This document shows, piece after piece, positions 35,821-45,436 of a stretch of DNA of 64,000 nt (position 1 is its first letter; each line of letters begins with the position of its first letter). The notes beneath the pieces are model-generated. The model was given only the letters and a program-made list of their open reading frames with translations, was not told the DNA's origin and did not search any database. The stretch covers positions 1 to 64,000 of the forward strand of contig NZ_JAUDBQ010000014.1 in assembly GCF_030372105.1 (NCBI RefSeq), written 5' to 3'. Position numbers and translations under genes: made by a program. Origin of the DNA: Cellulomonas cellasea. GTDB taxonomy: Bacteria; Actinomycetota; Actinomycetes; Actinomycetales; Cellulomonadaceae.

Positions 35821-38800
35821 TCACGCCTGCCCTCGCAGCCGTAGCCCTCGAGGCGTCGGCGCGAAGCCGGCGGCGACCAGCGCCCGCCCGACGGGCCCGT
35901 CGAGCGTGGCGGCGCTGAGCACCTCCGCGCCGTCGATGCGGGCGAGGGTCAGGCGTCCGAGTTGGCCGCGTCGCACCGCCTCGGCGAGGCGCCCGGCGGC
36001 GAGCTCGAGGGGCGCTGGGTCGTGGGTGAATGTCAGGACGGTGCGCCCGCCCCGCTCCACGTAGAGCACCAGGGCGCCGTCCACGAGCACCACGACGGCC
36101 CCCGCCTTCCGGCCCGGGCGGTGCCGTCCGCTGGTGGCCGCGGGCCCGTCCTCGTCGGGTGGCGGTGGCGGTGGCGGCCAGGCGAGCGCCGCGCCGTAGG
36201 GGTTGGCGGGGTCCGTGGCGGCCAGCACGACGACGTAGGGCGGCTCCTCGGCGCGGGCGCCCGGAGGGGGGCCGTCCGGCCCGTCGTCAGCCGCGCGCCT
36301 GGCCCGCTCGGCGGCGCGCTCCACGGCCCGCGCGTCCACCCGCAGGCGGTCGACGGCCCCCGGCAGCGCGAACTGTGAGCCGCCCAGATGCTCCACGAAG
36401 TACCCGCGCCGCACCTGCCCCGCCTGCTCCAGCGCGGACAGCACCCGGTACACACCGCCGAACTGCGCGGTGACGCCCTCGGCGGGGGCCACCGCGCGCG
36501 TCAGCACGCCGTGCCGGTCGAGGAGCTGCGCGGCCAGCGCATGCGCGCGCAGCGTGGGGTCGGCCTCGCGCGGCGGGAGCAGCGACCACCGGCCGCCGAC
36601 GTCCTGCCCGGGCGCCGCCTCCGGCGTGGGGCGGCCCAGGCCGTGCCGTAGCCCGAGGCGGGCGCCGGGCGCCATCGACCGTGCCCGGGCCGTGGAGCGC
36701 GGTGTGCGGTGCGCCGTCGACCCGGCGCCCAGCCGGGCTCGCAGCGGCGCATACCTGTCATTGGTGACGTGCCCGGCCCACACGAGGTCCCAGAGGGCGG
36801 CGAGGACCTCGCCCTGCGTCGGCGGGTCGGGGCGATCACCCGGCTCGTCGACCAGTCGTGCGACCTCCGCGGCATGCGCGACCTGCGCGAGCAGCCCGCC
36901 CAGGAAGTACGCGCCGCCACCCGACAACGCCGTCAGCACCGCGCGGTGCACCGGGGTGTCGAGATGCCCGCCGGGGGCGATCTCCGCCGGCGCGGGCAAG
37001 ATGAGGTCGGCCACGGCCGCCGGGTGCAGGCTGACCAGTCCGTCAGCCGAGCCGAGCTCGCCGTGCCCGGCCCACAGCACCTCGCCGGCGGCGGTGAGCT
37101 CGTCGAGCATCGCGGGCTGGTAGTCGCCGATCCGGGCGGGCAGCACGTGCGTCTCCAGGGCGGAGGCGGGCACTGTGGCGCCCGCGAGCTGCTCGATCAC
37201 GCGCACGAGCCCGTCCACCCCCCGCAGCCCGCCAGCGCGAGGCGACGTGGAGCCCACCGGCGCGGGCTCGATGCCCTGCCACCTCGGCAGGAAGACGCCC
37301 AGGGTCTGCGGGTCCACCGGCTCCACCTCGGAGCGCAGCGCGGCGAGCGACCGGCGCCGCAGCGTCCGCAGCACGTCGGCGTCGCAGAACTCGTCGCCGG
37401 CGCCCCCGAGCACGTCGGGCCGCAGGCGGCCCTGCACCAGCGCACCGGACCGCTCCAGGCGGCGCAGCACCTCCGTGACGACCGCGACGCCCAGGCCGAA
37501 CCGGTGTGCCACCTGGGTGGCGGGGAAGGGGCCGTGGGTGCGCGCGTGGCGGCGCACCAGGTCGCCCAGTGGGTCGGGCCGCACCTCGGTGAACGCCTCG
37601 GGGACGCCCACGGGCAGCGCCACCCCCAGCGCGTCGCGCAGGCGCCCGGCGTCCTCGATCGCCGCCCACTGCTCGGTGCGCTCGGCGGGCACCCCGCCCA
37701 GCCGCACGCGGATGACGCGTCGGGCGGACTCCAGCTCGGCCAGCCACTGGCCCACCTCGCCGCGGACGTCCTCGCGTGTGCGTGCCTCGAGCTCCGCGGC
37801 GGTCAGGGGCCCTTGTCGCCGCACCATGTCGGCCAGGTCCTCCAGGGACCGCGCCTGCCGGTCCGGGGCGAGGCCCGCCAACTCGGCCTCGGTCCGCTGG
37901 ACGGCCGCGGGGTCGAGCAGGTCCGCGAGCTGCGACTCGCCGCCGCCGCCCAGCAGCTCGGCCAGCAGCGTGGGGTCCAGGGTCAGCGCGGCGGCGCGGC
38001 GCTCGGCGAGGGGCGCGTCGCCGTCGTACAGGAACTGCGCCGTGTAGCCGAACAGCAGGGACTGCGCGTAGGGCGACGGCGTGGGCGTGGTGACCTCGAC
38101 GACGCGCAGCCGCCGCGCGGCGATGTCGCGCATCAGGTCGGTGAGCGCCTCGACGTCGAAGTCGTCCTGCAGGCACTCGCGGACGGCCTCCAGCAGGATC
38201 GGGAAGTCGGGGTACTGCGCGGCGACGCTCAGCAGCTGCGCCGCACGCTGCCGCTGCTGCCACAGCGGCTGCCTGCGGTCCGGGCGGCGGCGGGGGAGCA
38301 GCAGGGCGCGCGCCGCGGCCTCGCGGAACCGCGCGCCGAACATCGCCGATCCGCCCAACTCGGCCCGCACGGCCTGGGCCACGTCGTCGGGGTCGATGAG
38401 CAGGTCGGCGAGCTCGATGCTGGGGCCGGCCGCGTCGTCGGGCCAGCGCGCCCCCAGCCCGTCCGCGGCGGGGACGTCCGACGTCATCATGTCCGGCAGG
38501 CGCAGCACGATGCCGTCGTCGGAGTGCAGCGCGGCGACGTCGACGCCGAACCGCTCGCGCAGGCGCGCGCCGACCACCAACGCCCACGGGGCGTGCACCC
38601 GGGCGCCGTACGGCGAGTGCAGCACGATGCGCCAGTCGCCCAGCTCGTCGCGGAACCGCTCGACCACCAGCGTCGTGTCGGTGGGCGCCTCGCCCGTCGC
38701 CTCGCGCTGCTCGCGCACGTAGGCGAGCAGGTTGTCCGTGGCCCACGGGTCGAGCCCCGCGGCCTCGACGTGCGCGCGCGCGGCGTCGTCGGGCAGGGAC

Positions 38801-40851
38801 AGCAGCTCGCGGACCCACGCCCCCATCGCGCGGCCCAGCTCGGCGGGGCGCCCGATGGAGTCGCCCTTCCAGAACGGCAGGCGACCCGGGACGCCAGGCG
38901 CCGGGGTGACCAGCACGCGGTCCTGGGTGATGTCCTCGATGCGCCACGTGCTCGACCCGAGGGTGAAGGTGTCGCCGACGCGGGACTCGTAGACCATCTC
39001 CTCGTCGAGCTCGCCCACCCGCCGCCCGCCGCGCATCCGGCCCGCGGTGCGCTCCGCGTCGGCCGGCACGTCGCTGGTGGTGGCGCCGCTGGCCAGGAAC
39101 ACGCCGTACAGCCCGCGGTCGGGGATCGTGCCGCCGCTGGTCACCGCGAGCCGCAGTGCGCCGGGGCGGGCGGTGAGCAGGTCGCGGGCGCGGTCCCACA
39201 CGATCCGTGGGCGCAGCTCGGCGAACTCCTCGCTGGGGTAGCGCCCCGCGAGCATGTCGAGCACCGCGTGCAGCGTCGCGTCGCCCAGTCCCGCGAAGGG
39301 GGCCGAGCGGCGCACCACCGTCGCGAGGTCGGCCACCGTCCAGTCGTCCACGGCGACCATCGCGACGATCTGCTGCGCGAGCACGTCCAGCGGGTTGGCG
39401 GGCACCGACAGCGCCTCGAGCTCGCCGGTGCGCATCCGGGCGGCAGTCACCGCGGCTGGGACCAGCTCGCCCCGGAACGTCGGGAAGACGACACCGTGCG
39501 AGATGGCGCCCACCTGGTGCCCGGCGCGCCCCACACGCTGCAGCCCGCTCGCCACCGACGGCGGCGACCCGACCTGCACCACCAGGTCCACGGCGCCCAT
39601 GTCGATGCCCAGCTCGAGGGAGCTCGTGGCGACGACAGCGGGCAACCGCCCGGCCTTGAGCTCGGACTCGGTGCGGGTGCGCTCGGCCCGGCTCATCGAG
39701 CCGTGGTGCGCCCGCGCCAGGATGGTCGACGCGTCGCGGGTGTCGACGCCCACGGCCGTGCCCGACTGCCCCGGGGCCTCGGCGGGCCGCAGCTCTCCGG
39801 GATCGGCGGCGTCCTCGCCGTGGCGCTCGGCCCACACCTCGTTCATGCGGGCCGTGAGGCGCTCGGCCCCGCGCCGGGAGTTGGTGAACACCAGCGTGGA
39901 GCGGTGGTCGGCGACGAGGTCGACGACCCGCTCCTCGACATGCGGCCAGATCGACGGGCGCGGCGCGGACCCGGCGGCGGCCCCGGTCAGGTCCACTTCG
40001 CCGGGCGGCAGCGGCGGCAGCGGCGTGCCGTCGTCGGACACCGCGGTGCGGGCGGCGGAGCCCAGGTCGCCGAGGTCCGGCACCGGCACCACGACGTCCA
40101 CCTCGATCCGCTTCGTCGACGGCGGCTGCACCACGACCACGCGCCGCCCGCCCTCAGCCTGCGGGCGCGACCCGCCCAGGAAGCCCGCGACCGCGTCGAC
40201 CGGGCGCACCGTCGCGGAGAGGCCGACGCGCTGCGCCGGTCCGGGCCCGCCGGGGCGGTCCAGCAACGCGTCGAGCCGTTCGAGGGACACCGCGAGGTGC
40301 GTGCCGCGCTTGGTCCCCGCCACGGCGTGGATCTCGTCGAGGATGACCGTGCGCACCCCCGCGAGGCCCGCGCGCGCCGCCGAGGTGAGCACCAGGAACA
40401 GCGACTCGGGCGTGGTGATGAGGATGTCCGGGGGGCGCGTGGCGAACGCGCGGCGCTCCGACGGGGGAGTGTCACCCGTGCGGACCCCGACCGTGACCTC
40501 GGGCAGCTCCAGGCCGAGCCGGGTCGCCGTCTGCCGGATGCCGACCAGGGGCGAGCGCAGGTTGCGCTCGACGTCGGTGGCCAGCGCCTTCAGGGGAGAG
40601 ACGTAGAGCACGCGGCAGCGGCCGGCGGCCGGGACGTCCGCGGGGCTCGACGTCAGCAGATGGTCCAGCGACCACAGGAACGCCGCGAGCGTCTTGCCGG
40701 ATCCCGTCGGCGCGACGACGAGCGAGTGGTCGCCGGACGAGATCGCCTGCCAGGCGCCCGCCTGTGCGGCCGTCGGCTCGGCGAAGGCCCCCGTGAACCA
40801 GCCGCGGGTGGGCTCGGAGAAGCGCGCCAGCACCTCCGCAGGGTCGTCCAC
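35821..40851 (-). CDS. lhr: Lhr-type ATP-dependent DNA helicase
   Basis: Very large superfamily 2 helicase, 1676 residues, the long form seen in actinobacteria. Walker A is APTGSGKT at residues 47-54, the DEIH box follows in VILDEIHAVAGTKRGTHL, and the second RecA domain includes SLELGIDMGAVDLVVQVGSP and QRVGRAGHQ. The winged helix and Lhr-core domain come next, then about 800 residues of Lhr C-terminal domain. The mycobacterial enzyme moves 3'-5' on DNA and unwinds RNA:DNA hybrids, and is tied to repair. GTG at 40851 is chosen because VDDPAEVLARFSEPTRGWF begins the conserved region; the frame runs on to 40923. Long open frames on the opposite strand are shadows of its GC bias. Confidence 0.95.
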   Translation of the reverse strand: MDDPAEVLARFSEPTRGWFTGAFAEPTAAQAGAWQAISSGDHSLVVAPTGSGKTLAAFLWSLDHLLTSSPADVPAAGRCRVLYVSPLKALATDVERNLRSPLVGIRQTATRLGLELPEVTVGVRTGDTPPSERRAFATRPPDILITTPESLFLVLTSAARAGLAGVRTVILDEIHAVAGTKRGTHLAVSLERLDALLDRPGGPGPAQRVGLSATVRPVDAVAGFLGGSRPQAEGGRRVVVVQPPSTKRIEVDVVVPVPDLGDLGSAARTAVSDDGTPLPPLPPGEVDLTGAAAGSAPRPSIWPHVEERVVDLVADHRSTLVFTNSRRGAERLTARMNEVWAERHGEDAADPGELRPAEAPGQSGTAVGVDTRDASTILARAHHGSMSRAERTRTESELKAGRLPAVVATSSLELGIDMGAVDLVVQVGSPPSVASGLQRVGRAGHQVGAISHGVVFPTFRGELVPAAVTAARMRTGELEALSVPANPLDVLAQQIVAMVAVDDWTVADLATVVRRSAPFAGLGDATLHAVLDMLAGRYPSEEFAELRPRIVWDRARDLLTARPGALRLAVTSGGTIPDRGLYGVFLASGATTSDVPADAERTAGRMRGGRRVGELDEEMVYESRVGDTFTLGSSTWRIEDITQDRVLVTPAPGVPGRLPFWKGDSIGRPAELGRAMGAWVRELLSLPDDAARAHVEAAGLDPWATDNLLAYVREQREATGEAPTDTTLVVERFRDELGDWRIVLHSPYGARVHAPWALVVGARLRERFGVDVAALHSDDGIVLRLPDMMTSDVPAADGLGARWPDDAAGPSIELADLLIDPDDVAQAVRAELGGSAMFGARFREAAARALLLPRRRPDRRQPLWQQRQRAAQLLSVAAQYPDFPILLEAVRECLQDDFDVEALTDLMRDIAARRLRVVEVTTPTPSPYAQSLLFGYTAQFLYDGDAPLAERRAAALTLDPTLLAELLGGGGESQLADLLDPAAVQRTEAELAGLAPDRQARSLEDLADMVRRQGPLTAAELEARTREDVRGEVGQWLAELESARRVIRVRLGGVPAERTEQWAAIEDAGRLRDALGVALPVGVPEAFTEVRPDPLGDLVRRHARTHGPFPATQVAHRFGLGVAVVTEVLRRLERSGALVQGRLRPDVLGGAGDEFCDADVLRTLRRRSLAALRSEVEPVDPQTLGVFLPRWQGIEPAPVGSTSPRAGGLRGVDGLVRVIEQLAGATVPASALETHVLPARIGDYQPAMLDELTAAGEVLWAGHGELGSADGLVSLHPAAVADLILPAPAEIAPGGHLDTPVHRAVLTALSGGGAYFLGGLLAQVAHAAEVARLVDEPGDRPDPPTQGEVLAALWDLVWAGHVTNDRYAPLRARLGAGSTAHRTPRSTARARSMAPGARLGLRHGLGRPTPEAAPGQDVGGRWSLLPPREADPTLRAHALAAQLLDRHGVLTRAVAPAEGVTAQFGGVYRVLSALEQAGQVRRGYFVEHLGGSQFALPGAVDRLRVDARAVERAAERARRAADDGPDGPPPGARAEEPPYVVVLAATDPANPYGAALAWPPPPPPPDEDGPAATSGRHRPGRKAGAVVVLVDGALVLYVERGGRTVLTFTHDPAPLELAAGRLAEAVRRGQLGRLTLARIDGAEVLSAATLDGPVGRALVAAGFAPTPRGLRLRGQA

Positions 40852-40932
40852 GCGGCCATTGTCGCCCGTGCCGCCCACATGCGCCGACACCCCGCGGCGC
40901 GCAGGGACTCCGGGGGATGGCACCCTGGTGTC

Positions 40933-41166
40933 GTGCGCTTACGCGAGTTCTGGCTACTGGTCGACGAGGTGCTGGGCTCTGCCCACGGCCGGGCGCTCAC
41001 CCGCGACCTGGTCATCCCCGAGCTCGGCAACCTGACGCCCGTGCAGGCCCTCGAGGACGGGGTGGAGCCGCGCGACGTGTGGCATGCGCTGTGCGACGCG
41101 CTCGATGTGCCGGAGCCGCAGCGGTGGGGGTCCAACGCGCGGCAGGCCCCACCACGCCGCCGATGA
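40933..41166 (+). CDS. DUF3046 family protein
   Basis: A 77-residue actinobacterial protein of unknown function. It matches what I know of DUF3046 over nearly its full length: MRLREFWLLVDEVLGSAHGR, then DLVIPELGNLTPVQALEDG and VEPRDVWHALCDALDVPE. The GTG at 40933 encodes the first residue. In many actinobacteria this gene lies close to recA. Its TGA overlaps the ATG of the following phosphodiesterase gene (ATGA), so the two are translated together. It is divergent from lhr, with 81 bases between. Confidence 0.85.
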   Translation: MRLREFWLLVDEVLGSAHGRALTRDLVIPELGNLTPVQALEDGVEPRDVWHALCDALDVPEPQRWGSNARQAPPRRR

Positions 41167-43373
41167 GCAACCGGCCGACGGGGCCGGGGCGGCCGACGGT
41201 CCCTGACCGGTCGACGGGCGCCGCCCGCAGGTGGTCGCCGACGCTCGCGGACGCGGGCGACGCAGCCTTCGGGCTTGTCACCACCGCCGTGGGGCTGGGC
41301 ATCGCCATCGCCGTGGTGGACGGGGTCAGCGCCGACAACCCGTTCGCGGTGCTCCTCGTCGCCGCCGCGGTGGGAGTGGGCGACCTGCTCCTGCGTGCCC
41401 CGCTGCGGCTGTTCGCACGACTCGCGGGGGCCATGGGCGCGCTCGTGGCCGGGCTCGCGGCCCAGGTCGCCGTGCTGTGGCTCGCGCTCCGCTGGGCGCC
41501 GGGCATCGAGCTGGCCTCCGCCTGGTCGGTGGCGCCGGTGCTGCTCCTCACCGCGCTGGTGATGGCGGTGGGCCGGTGGCTCTGGGGTGTGAACGACAGC
41601 GAGTACGTGATCGCCGATGTGCTGCGCCGCGCCCGCGCGCAGGCCCGCCGCCGTGGCGCCGAGCCTGGGCCCGCCGACGAGCGGGAGCCCGGCCTGCTCA
41701 TCGTGCAGCTCGACGGCGTCGGCGCGGACGTGCTGCGCCAGGCCATCGAGAGCGGGCTGGCGCCGACGCTCGCCCGCTGGATCGACCACGGCAGCCACCA
41801 GTCGAGGCAGTGGTGGGCCCGCGTGCCGTCGACCACCCCCGCCAGCCAGGCCGGGCTGCTGCACGGCGACTCCAGCCAGGTGCCCGCCTTCCGCTGGTGG
41901 GACCGCGGGCTGGGCCGGATGGTCGTGACCAACCACCCCGCCGACGCGGGCCTCGTCGAGGAGCGCCTGGCCACCGGCAAGGGGCTCCTCGCGGGCGGCG
42001 GCGCGGCGATCTCCACGATGTTCTCCGGCGACGCGGCCTCCACCGAGCTCGTCATGAGCCGTGCCCGCACTGCCGGCCCCGACGGGCGAGGGGCGGGCCT
42101 CGGGCCCGGCGCGTCGTACCTGCTCTTCTTCGCCAGCCCGTTCGTGGCGGCGCGCGCCGTGGTGCTGAGCATCGGCGAGATGGTCAAGGAGCTCTACCAG
42201 GCGCGGCGGCAGAAGGTCCGCGGCGTCGAGCCCCGGGTGTCGCGCACCGGCTGGTACGTCGTGCTCCGCGGCATCTCGAATGTGCTGCTGCGCGACCTCA
42301 ACACGTCGTTGGTCGCCCAGCACCTGATGCGCGGCACCCCCACGGTGTTCGTGGACCTCGTCGACTACGACGAGATCGCCCACCACGCCGGTCCCACCCG
42401 GCCGGAGGCCATGCGCGCGCTCGAGGGCCTCGACCGGGTGCTCGGCGTGCTCGAGCGCGTGCTGCCCGTCGCGGGGCGCGACTACCGCGTGGTGGTGCTC
42501 TCCGACCACGGCCAGTCGCTGGGCGCCACATTCGAGCAGGTCACCGGGAGCAGCCTGCTCGACACCGTCCGGGCGCTCATGGACGAGCCCGGCGCGACGG
42601 CCGTGCAGGCGGCCACCGGCGAGGCGTGGGGCCCGGTGAACACGCTGCTCACGTCGATGTTCGGGCGGACGGCCAGCGGCTCCACCGTGGTGCTGGGGCC
42701 GGATGCGGACGGCCACGGCGGGCGGGGGGATGCGGGCCGGCATGCGGCCGACCGGCGCCACGCCGCGCACGACGGCAGTCCGCATGTCGCGGGCGCTGAG
42801 CCGTCAGCAGGGGCCTCGGCCCCCGACCAGGCCGACGTGGCCGTCGCGGCCTCGGGCAACCTCGGCCTCGTGTGGTTCCCGGGATCGCCCCGCCGGCTCG
42901 TGCTCGAGGAGGTGCAGGAGCGCTGGCCGGGCCTGGTGCCCGGCCTCGCGGCGAGCCCGGGCGTCGGCGCCGTGGTCGTCGACACGGCGACGCGCGGACT
43001 GGTCGCCGTCGGCCCGCGCGGCCTGGTGCTGCTCGAGCAGGACCAAGCCCCTGAGGGTGAGGACCCACTGGCGGCCATGGGCCCGCGGGCGCGCGCCGAC
43101 CTGGCCCGCGCCGGGCGGCTCGCCCACACCGGCGACCTGCTCCTCGTCTCCCGGGTGGAGCCCACCGGGCACGTGCACGCCTTCGAGGGCCTGGTCGGGT
43201 CGCATGGCGGGCTGGGCGGCGAGCAGAACGTGGCGGTGCTGGTGCACCCGACGGAGCTCGAGGTCGACGAGGACCTCGCCGAGGACGTGGGCGGCGTGCC
43301 CATGATCGTCGGCTCCGAGAACGTGCACGTCCAGCTGGTGCGCTGGGCCGAGCGGCTGGGACTACGGCCATGA
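41163..43373 (+). CDS. Membrane-anchored alkaline-phosphatase-superfamily phosphodiesterase
   Basis: A 736-residue protein. About four membrane helices lie between residues 35 and 140 (AFGLVTTAVGLGIAIAVVDG to VAPVLLLTALVMAVGRWLWG), resembling a phage-holin-type membrane domain. The catalytic part follows, with metal-binding and nucleophile motifs of type I phosphodiesterases/nucleotide pyrophosphatases: VQLDGVGADVL (about 182), STTPASQAGLLHG, VDLVDYDEIAHHAGP and VVLSDHGQSLG. A histidine-rich insertion (about 512-540, GHGGRGDAGRHAADRRHAAH) interrupts the domain. Substrate unknown; a phosphodiester in the envelope is a guess. Start and stop overlap its neighbours by four bases each. Confidence 0.78.
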   Translation: MSNRPTGPGRPTVPDRSTGAARRWSPTLADAGDAAFGLVTTAVGLGIAIAVVDGVSADNPFAVLLVAAAVGVGDLLLRAPLRLFARLAGAMGALVAGLAAQVAVLWLALRWAPGIELASAWSVAPVLLLTALVMAVGRWLWGVNDSEYVIADVLRRARAQARRRGAEPGPADEREPGLLIVQLDGVGADVLRQAIESGLAPTLARWIDHGSHQSRQWWARVPSTTPASQAGLLHGDSSQVPAFRWWDRGLGRMVVTNHPADAGLVEERLATGKGLLAGGGAAISTMFSGDAASTELVMSRARTAGPDGRGAGLGPGASYLLFFASPFVAARAVVLSIGEMVKELYQARRQKVRGVEPRVSRTGWYVVLRGISNVLLRDLNTSLVAQHLMRGTPTVFVDLVDYDEIAHHAGPTRPEAMRALEGLDRVLGVLERVLPVAGRDYRVVVLSDHGQSLGATFEQVTGSSLLDTVRALMDEPGATAVQAATGEAWGPVNTLLTSMFGRTASGSTVVLGPDADGHGGRGDAGRHAADRRHAAHDGSPHVAGAEPSAGASAPDQADVAVAASGNLGLVWFPGSPRRLVLEEVQERWPGLVPGLAASPGVGAVVVDTATRGLVAVGPRGLVLLEQDQAPEGEDPLAAMGPRARADLARAGRLAHTGDLLLVSRVEPTGHVHAFEGLVGSHGGLGGEQNVAVLVHPTELEVDEDLAEDVGGVPMIVGSENVHVQLVRWAERLGLRP

Positions 43374-44158
43374 GCCCGCGGGCCGGGCTGAGGGTCACGT
43401 GGCTCGGGCACGCCAGCGTCGTGCTCGACCTGGACGGCGCGCGGGTGCTCACCGACCCACTGCTGCGCCGTCACGCTGGCCTGCTGCGACGGCGTGGCGC
43501 CGCGCCGCCGCCCACGCGCTGGGAGGACCCGGACGCGGTGCTCGTCTCCCACCTGCACCACGACCACGCCGAGCTCGGCTCATTGCGGCTGCTGCGCGAC
43601 GCCCCGGTGCTCTCCGCGCCGGCGAACGCCGCCTGGCTGCGGCGCAAGGGCGTCCCGGGCGCTCGCGGGCTGCCCCCGGGGCGGTGGTGGGAGGCGCCTG
43701 GCTCCGACGTGCGGGTGCGCACGGCGCGGGCAGTGCACGGCGAGCGCCCGATGCCGCACCGGCCGAACGCGGCGACGGGCTTCCTGGTCTCCGGGCCGTC
43801 GGCCACCGTGTGGTTCGCGGGGGACACTGGCCCGTTCCCGGAGATGGCCGGCTTGGCCGCGGAGGCGGGCGCGCCGATCGACGTCGCCCTCGTCCCGGTG
43901 GGCGGCTGGGGGCCGCGCCTGTCCGGCGGGCACCTGGACCCGGTGGAGGCGGCGCGGGCGTGCGCGGTCGTCGGGGCGTCGTTCGCCGTGCCGATCCACT
44001 GGGGGACGCTGCACGCGCCCGCCGCGCGGGGCCTGCCCCCGGGGTGGATGGAGCGCGCGGGCCGGGCCTTCGCCGTGGCGGTCGAGCGATGGGCCCCGGA
44101 CTGCACCGCGCTGGTGCTGGAGCCCGGCCAGGTTGTGGACGTCCCGCCGCGCGGCTGA
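43370..44158 (+). CDS. Metallo-beta-lactamase-fold hydrolase (UlaG/NAPE-PLD-like)
   Basis: A 262-residue MBL-fold protein. The zinc motif HxHxDH is seen as SHLHHDHAELGSL near residue 60-70. Later ligands lie in VHGERPMPHRPN, FAGDTGPFPEM and VPIHWGTLH. The TWLGHASVVLDLDGARVLTDP opening matches the UlaG/NAPE-PLD-like group, whose members hydrolyse lactones or phosphodiesters. ATG at 43370 overlaps the phosphodiesterase stop (ATGA), which suggests a shared pathway, possibly membrane lipid or phosphodiester turnover. That last step is inference. Confidence 0.82.
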   Translation: MSPRAGLRVTWLGHASVVLDLDGARVLTDPLLRRHAGLLRRRGAAPPPTRWEDPDAVLVSHLHHDHAELGSLRLLRDAPVLSAPANAAWLRRKGVPGARGLPPGRWWEAPGSDVRVRTARAVHGERPMPHRPNAATGFLVSGPSATVWFAGDTGPFPEMAGLAAEAGAPIDVALVPVGGWGPRLSGGHLDPVEAARACAVVGASFAVPIHWGTLHAPAARGLPPGWMERAGRAFAVAVERWAPDCTALVLEPGQVVDVPPRG

Positions 44159-44187
44159 GCCCGGATCGACACGCCTGCGCGCGCGTC

Positions 44188-44215
44188 TTGTCTCGAACAG
44201 ATGTTCGGCTACGCT
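44188..44215 (+). promoter_or_regulatory. recA SOS promoter with LexA box
   Basis: TCGAAC-AGAT-GTTCGG at 44193-44208 fits the actinobacterial/Bacillus-type LexA box (TCGAAC-N4-GTTCGA) at all but the last base. It sits between a possible -35 TTGTCT (44188-44193) and -10 TACGCT (44210-44215), spaced 16 bases. LexA bound there would block polymerase, so recA should be DNA-damage induced. Confidence 0.75.
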
Positions 44216-44387
44216 GGCGTGGTGAGGTCAAGAGCGTCCTCAGGCACGATGGGCGGCCGCCCATCCCACAGCCTGTGGACAGCGCTCAGTCGCATGTCGG
44301 TGGTCGGGCATAGCGTCTCTCGCAGTCGACAGACCAGCCCCTATGACGAGCAGCGCGACGCTGCCTGAGACAACAAGGTGTGACGAA

Positions 44388-45428
44388 ATGGCAGCTCCCC
44401 AGGACCGCGCGAAGGCTCTCGAGGCCGCGCTCGGACAGATCGACCGGCAGTTCGGCAAGGGCTCGATCATGCGCCTTGGCGATGACGGCCGCGCTCCCGT
44501 CGAGGTGATCCCCACAGGGTCGATCGCCCTCGACATCGCGCTCGGCATCGGCGGCCTCCCGCGCGGCCGCGTGGTCGAGATCTACGGTCCCGAGTCCTCC
44601 GGCAAGACGACAGTGGCGCTGCACGCCGTGGCGAATGCCCAGCGCGCCGGCGGCATCGCGGCGTTCATCGACGCCGAGCACGCGCTGGACCCGGAGTACG
44701 CCAAGAAGCTCGGAGTCGACACTGACGCCCTGCTGGTCTCCCAGCCCGACACCGGCGAGCAGGCGCTCGAGATCATGGACATGCTGATCCGCTCCGGCGC
44801 GATCGACATCGTGGTCATCGACTCCGTCGCGGCGCTCGTGCCCAAGGCCGAGATCGAGGGCGAGATGGGGGACAGCCACGTCGGCCTCCAGGCCCGGCTC
44901 ATGTCCCAGGCGCTGCGCAAGATCACCGGCGCCCTGAACGCCTCCGGCACCACGGCGATCTTCATCAACCAGCTCCGCGAGAAGATCGGCGTGTTCTTCG
45001 GGTCTCCCGAGACCACCACCGGTGGCAAGGCGTTGAAGTTCTACGCCTCGGTGCGCCTCGACATCCGGCGCATCGAGACCCTCAAGGAGGGCACCGACGC
45101 GGTCGGCAACCGCACGCGCGTCAAGGTCGTCAAGAACAAGATGGCTCCGCCGTTCAAGCAGGCCGAGTTCGACATCATGTACGGCGTCGGCATCTCCCGT
45201 GAGGGCAGCCTGATCGACATGGGCGTCGAGCACGGCATCGTGCGCAAGTCCGGCTCCTGGTTCACCTATGAGGGCGACCAGCTCGGCCAGGGCAAGGAGA
45301 ACTCGCGGGCGTTCTTGCGGGACAACCCCGACCTGGCCCAGGAGATCGAGAAGAAGATCAAGGAGAAGCTGGGCATCGGGGCGGTCGTCGACGCGCCCGC
45401 CGAGCCCGGTGGCAAGCCCGGCTTCTGA
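44388..45428 (+). CDS. recA: Recombinase RecA
   Basis: Strand-exchange ATPase and LexA co-protease. The 346-residue protein begins [20 protein letters not shown]. Walker [10 protein letters not shown] lies near 67-75, Walker B in [20 protein letters not shown]-binding loop L1 in [20 protein letters not shown] and loop L2 in [20 protein letters not shown]. No intein is present. The ATG at 44388 follows AAGGTG; the frame is open upstream to 44343 without likeness. recX starts eight bases after the stop. A LexA box lies about 180 bases upstream. Confidence 0.98.
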   Translation: MAAPQDRAKALEAALGQIDRQFGKGSIMRLGDDGRAPVEVIPTGSIALDIALGIGGLPRGRVVEIYGPESSGKTTVALHAVANAQRAGGIAAFIDAEHALDPEYAKKLGVDTDALLVSQPDTGEQALEIMDMLIRSGAIDIVVIDSVAALVPKAEIEGEMGDSHVGLQARLMSQALRKITGALNASGTTAIFINQLREKIGVFFGSPETTTGGKALKFYASVRLDIRRIETLKEGTDAVGNRTRVKVVKNKMAPPFKQAEFDIMYGVGISREGSLIDMGVEHGIVRKSGSWFTYEGDQLGQGKENSRAFLRDNPDLAQEIEKKIKEKLGIGAVVDAPAEPGGKPGF

Positions 45429-45436
45429 GGTCGGAC

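Noticed and set aside
36709-41166. A 1485-codon forward frame antisense to lhr
   Set aside because: Its sequence is arginine/glutamine/histidine-rich with no domain and lies opposite a well-conserved helicase. Only its last 77 codons are real (DUF3046).
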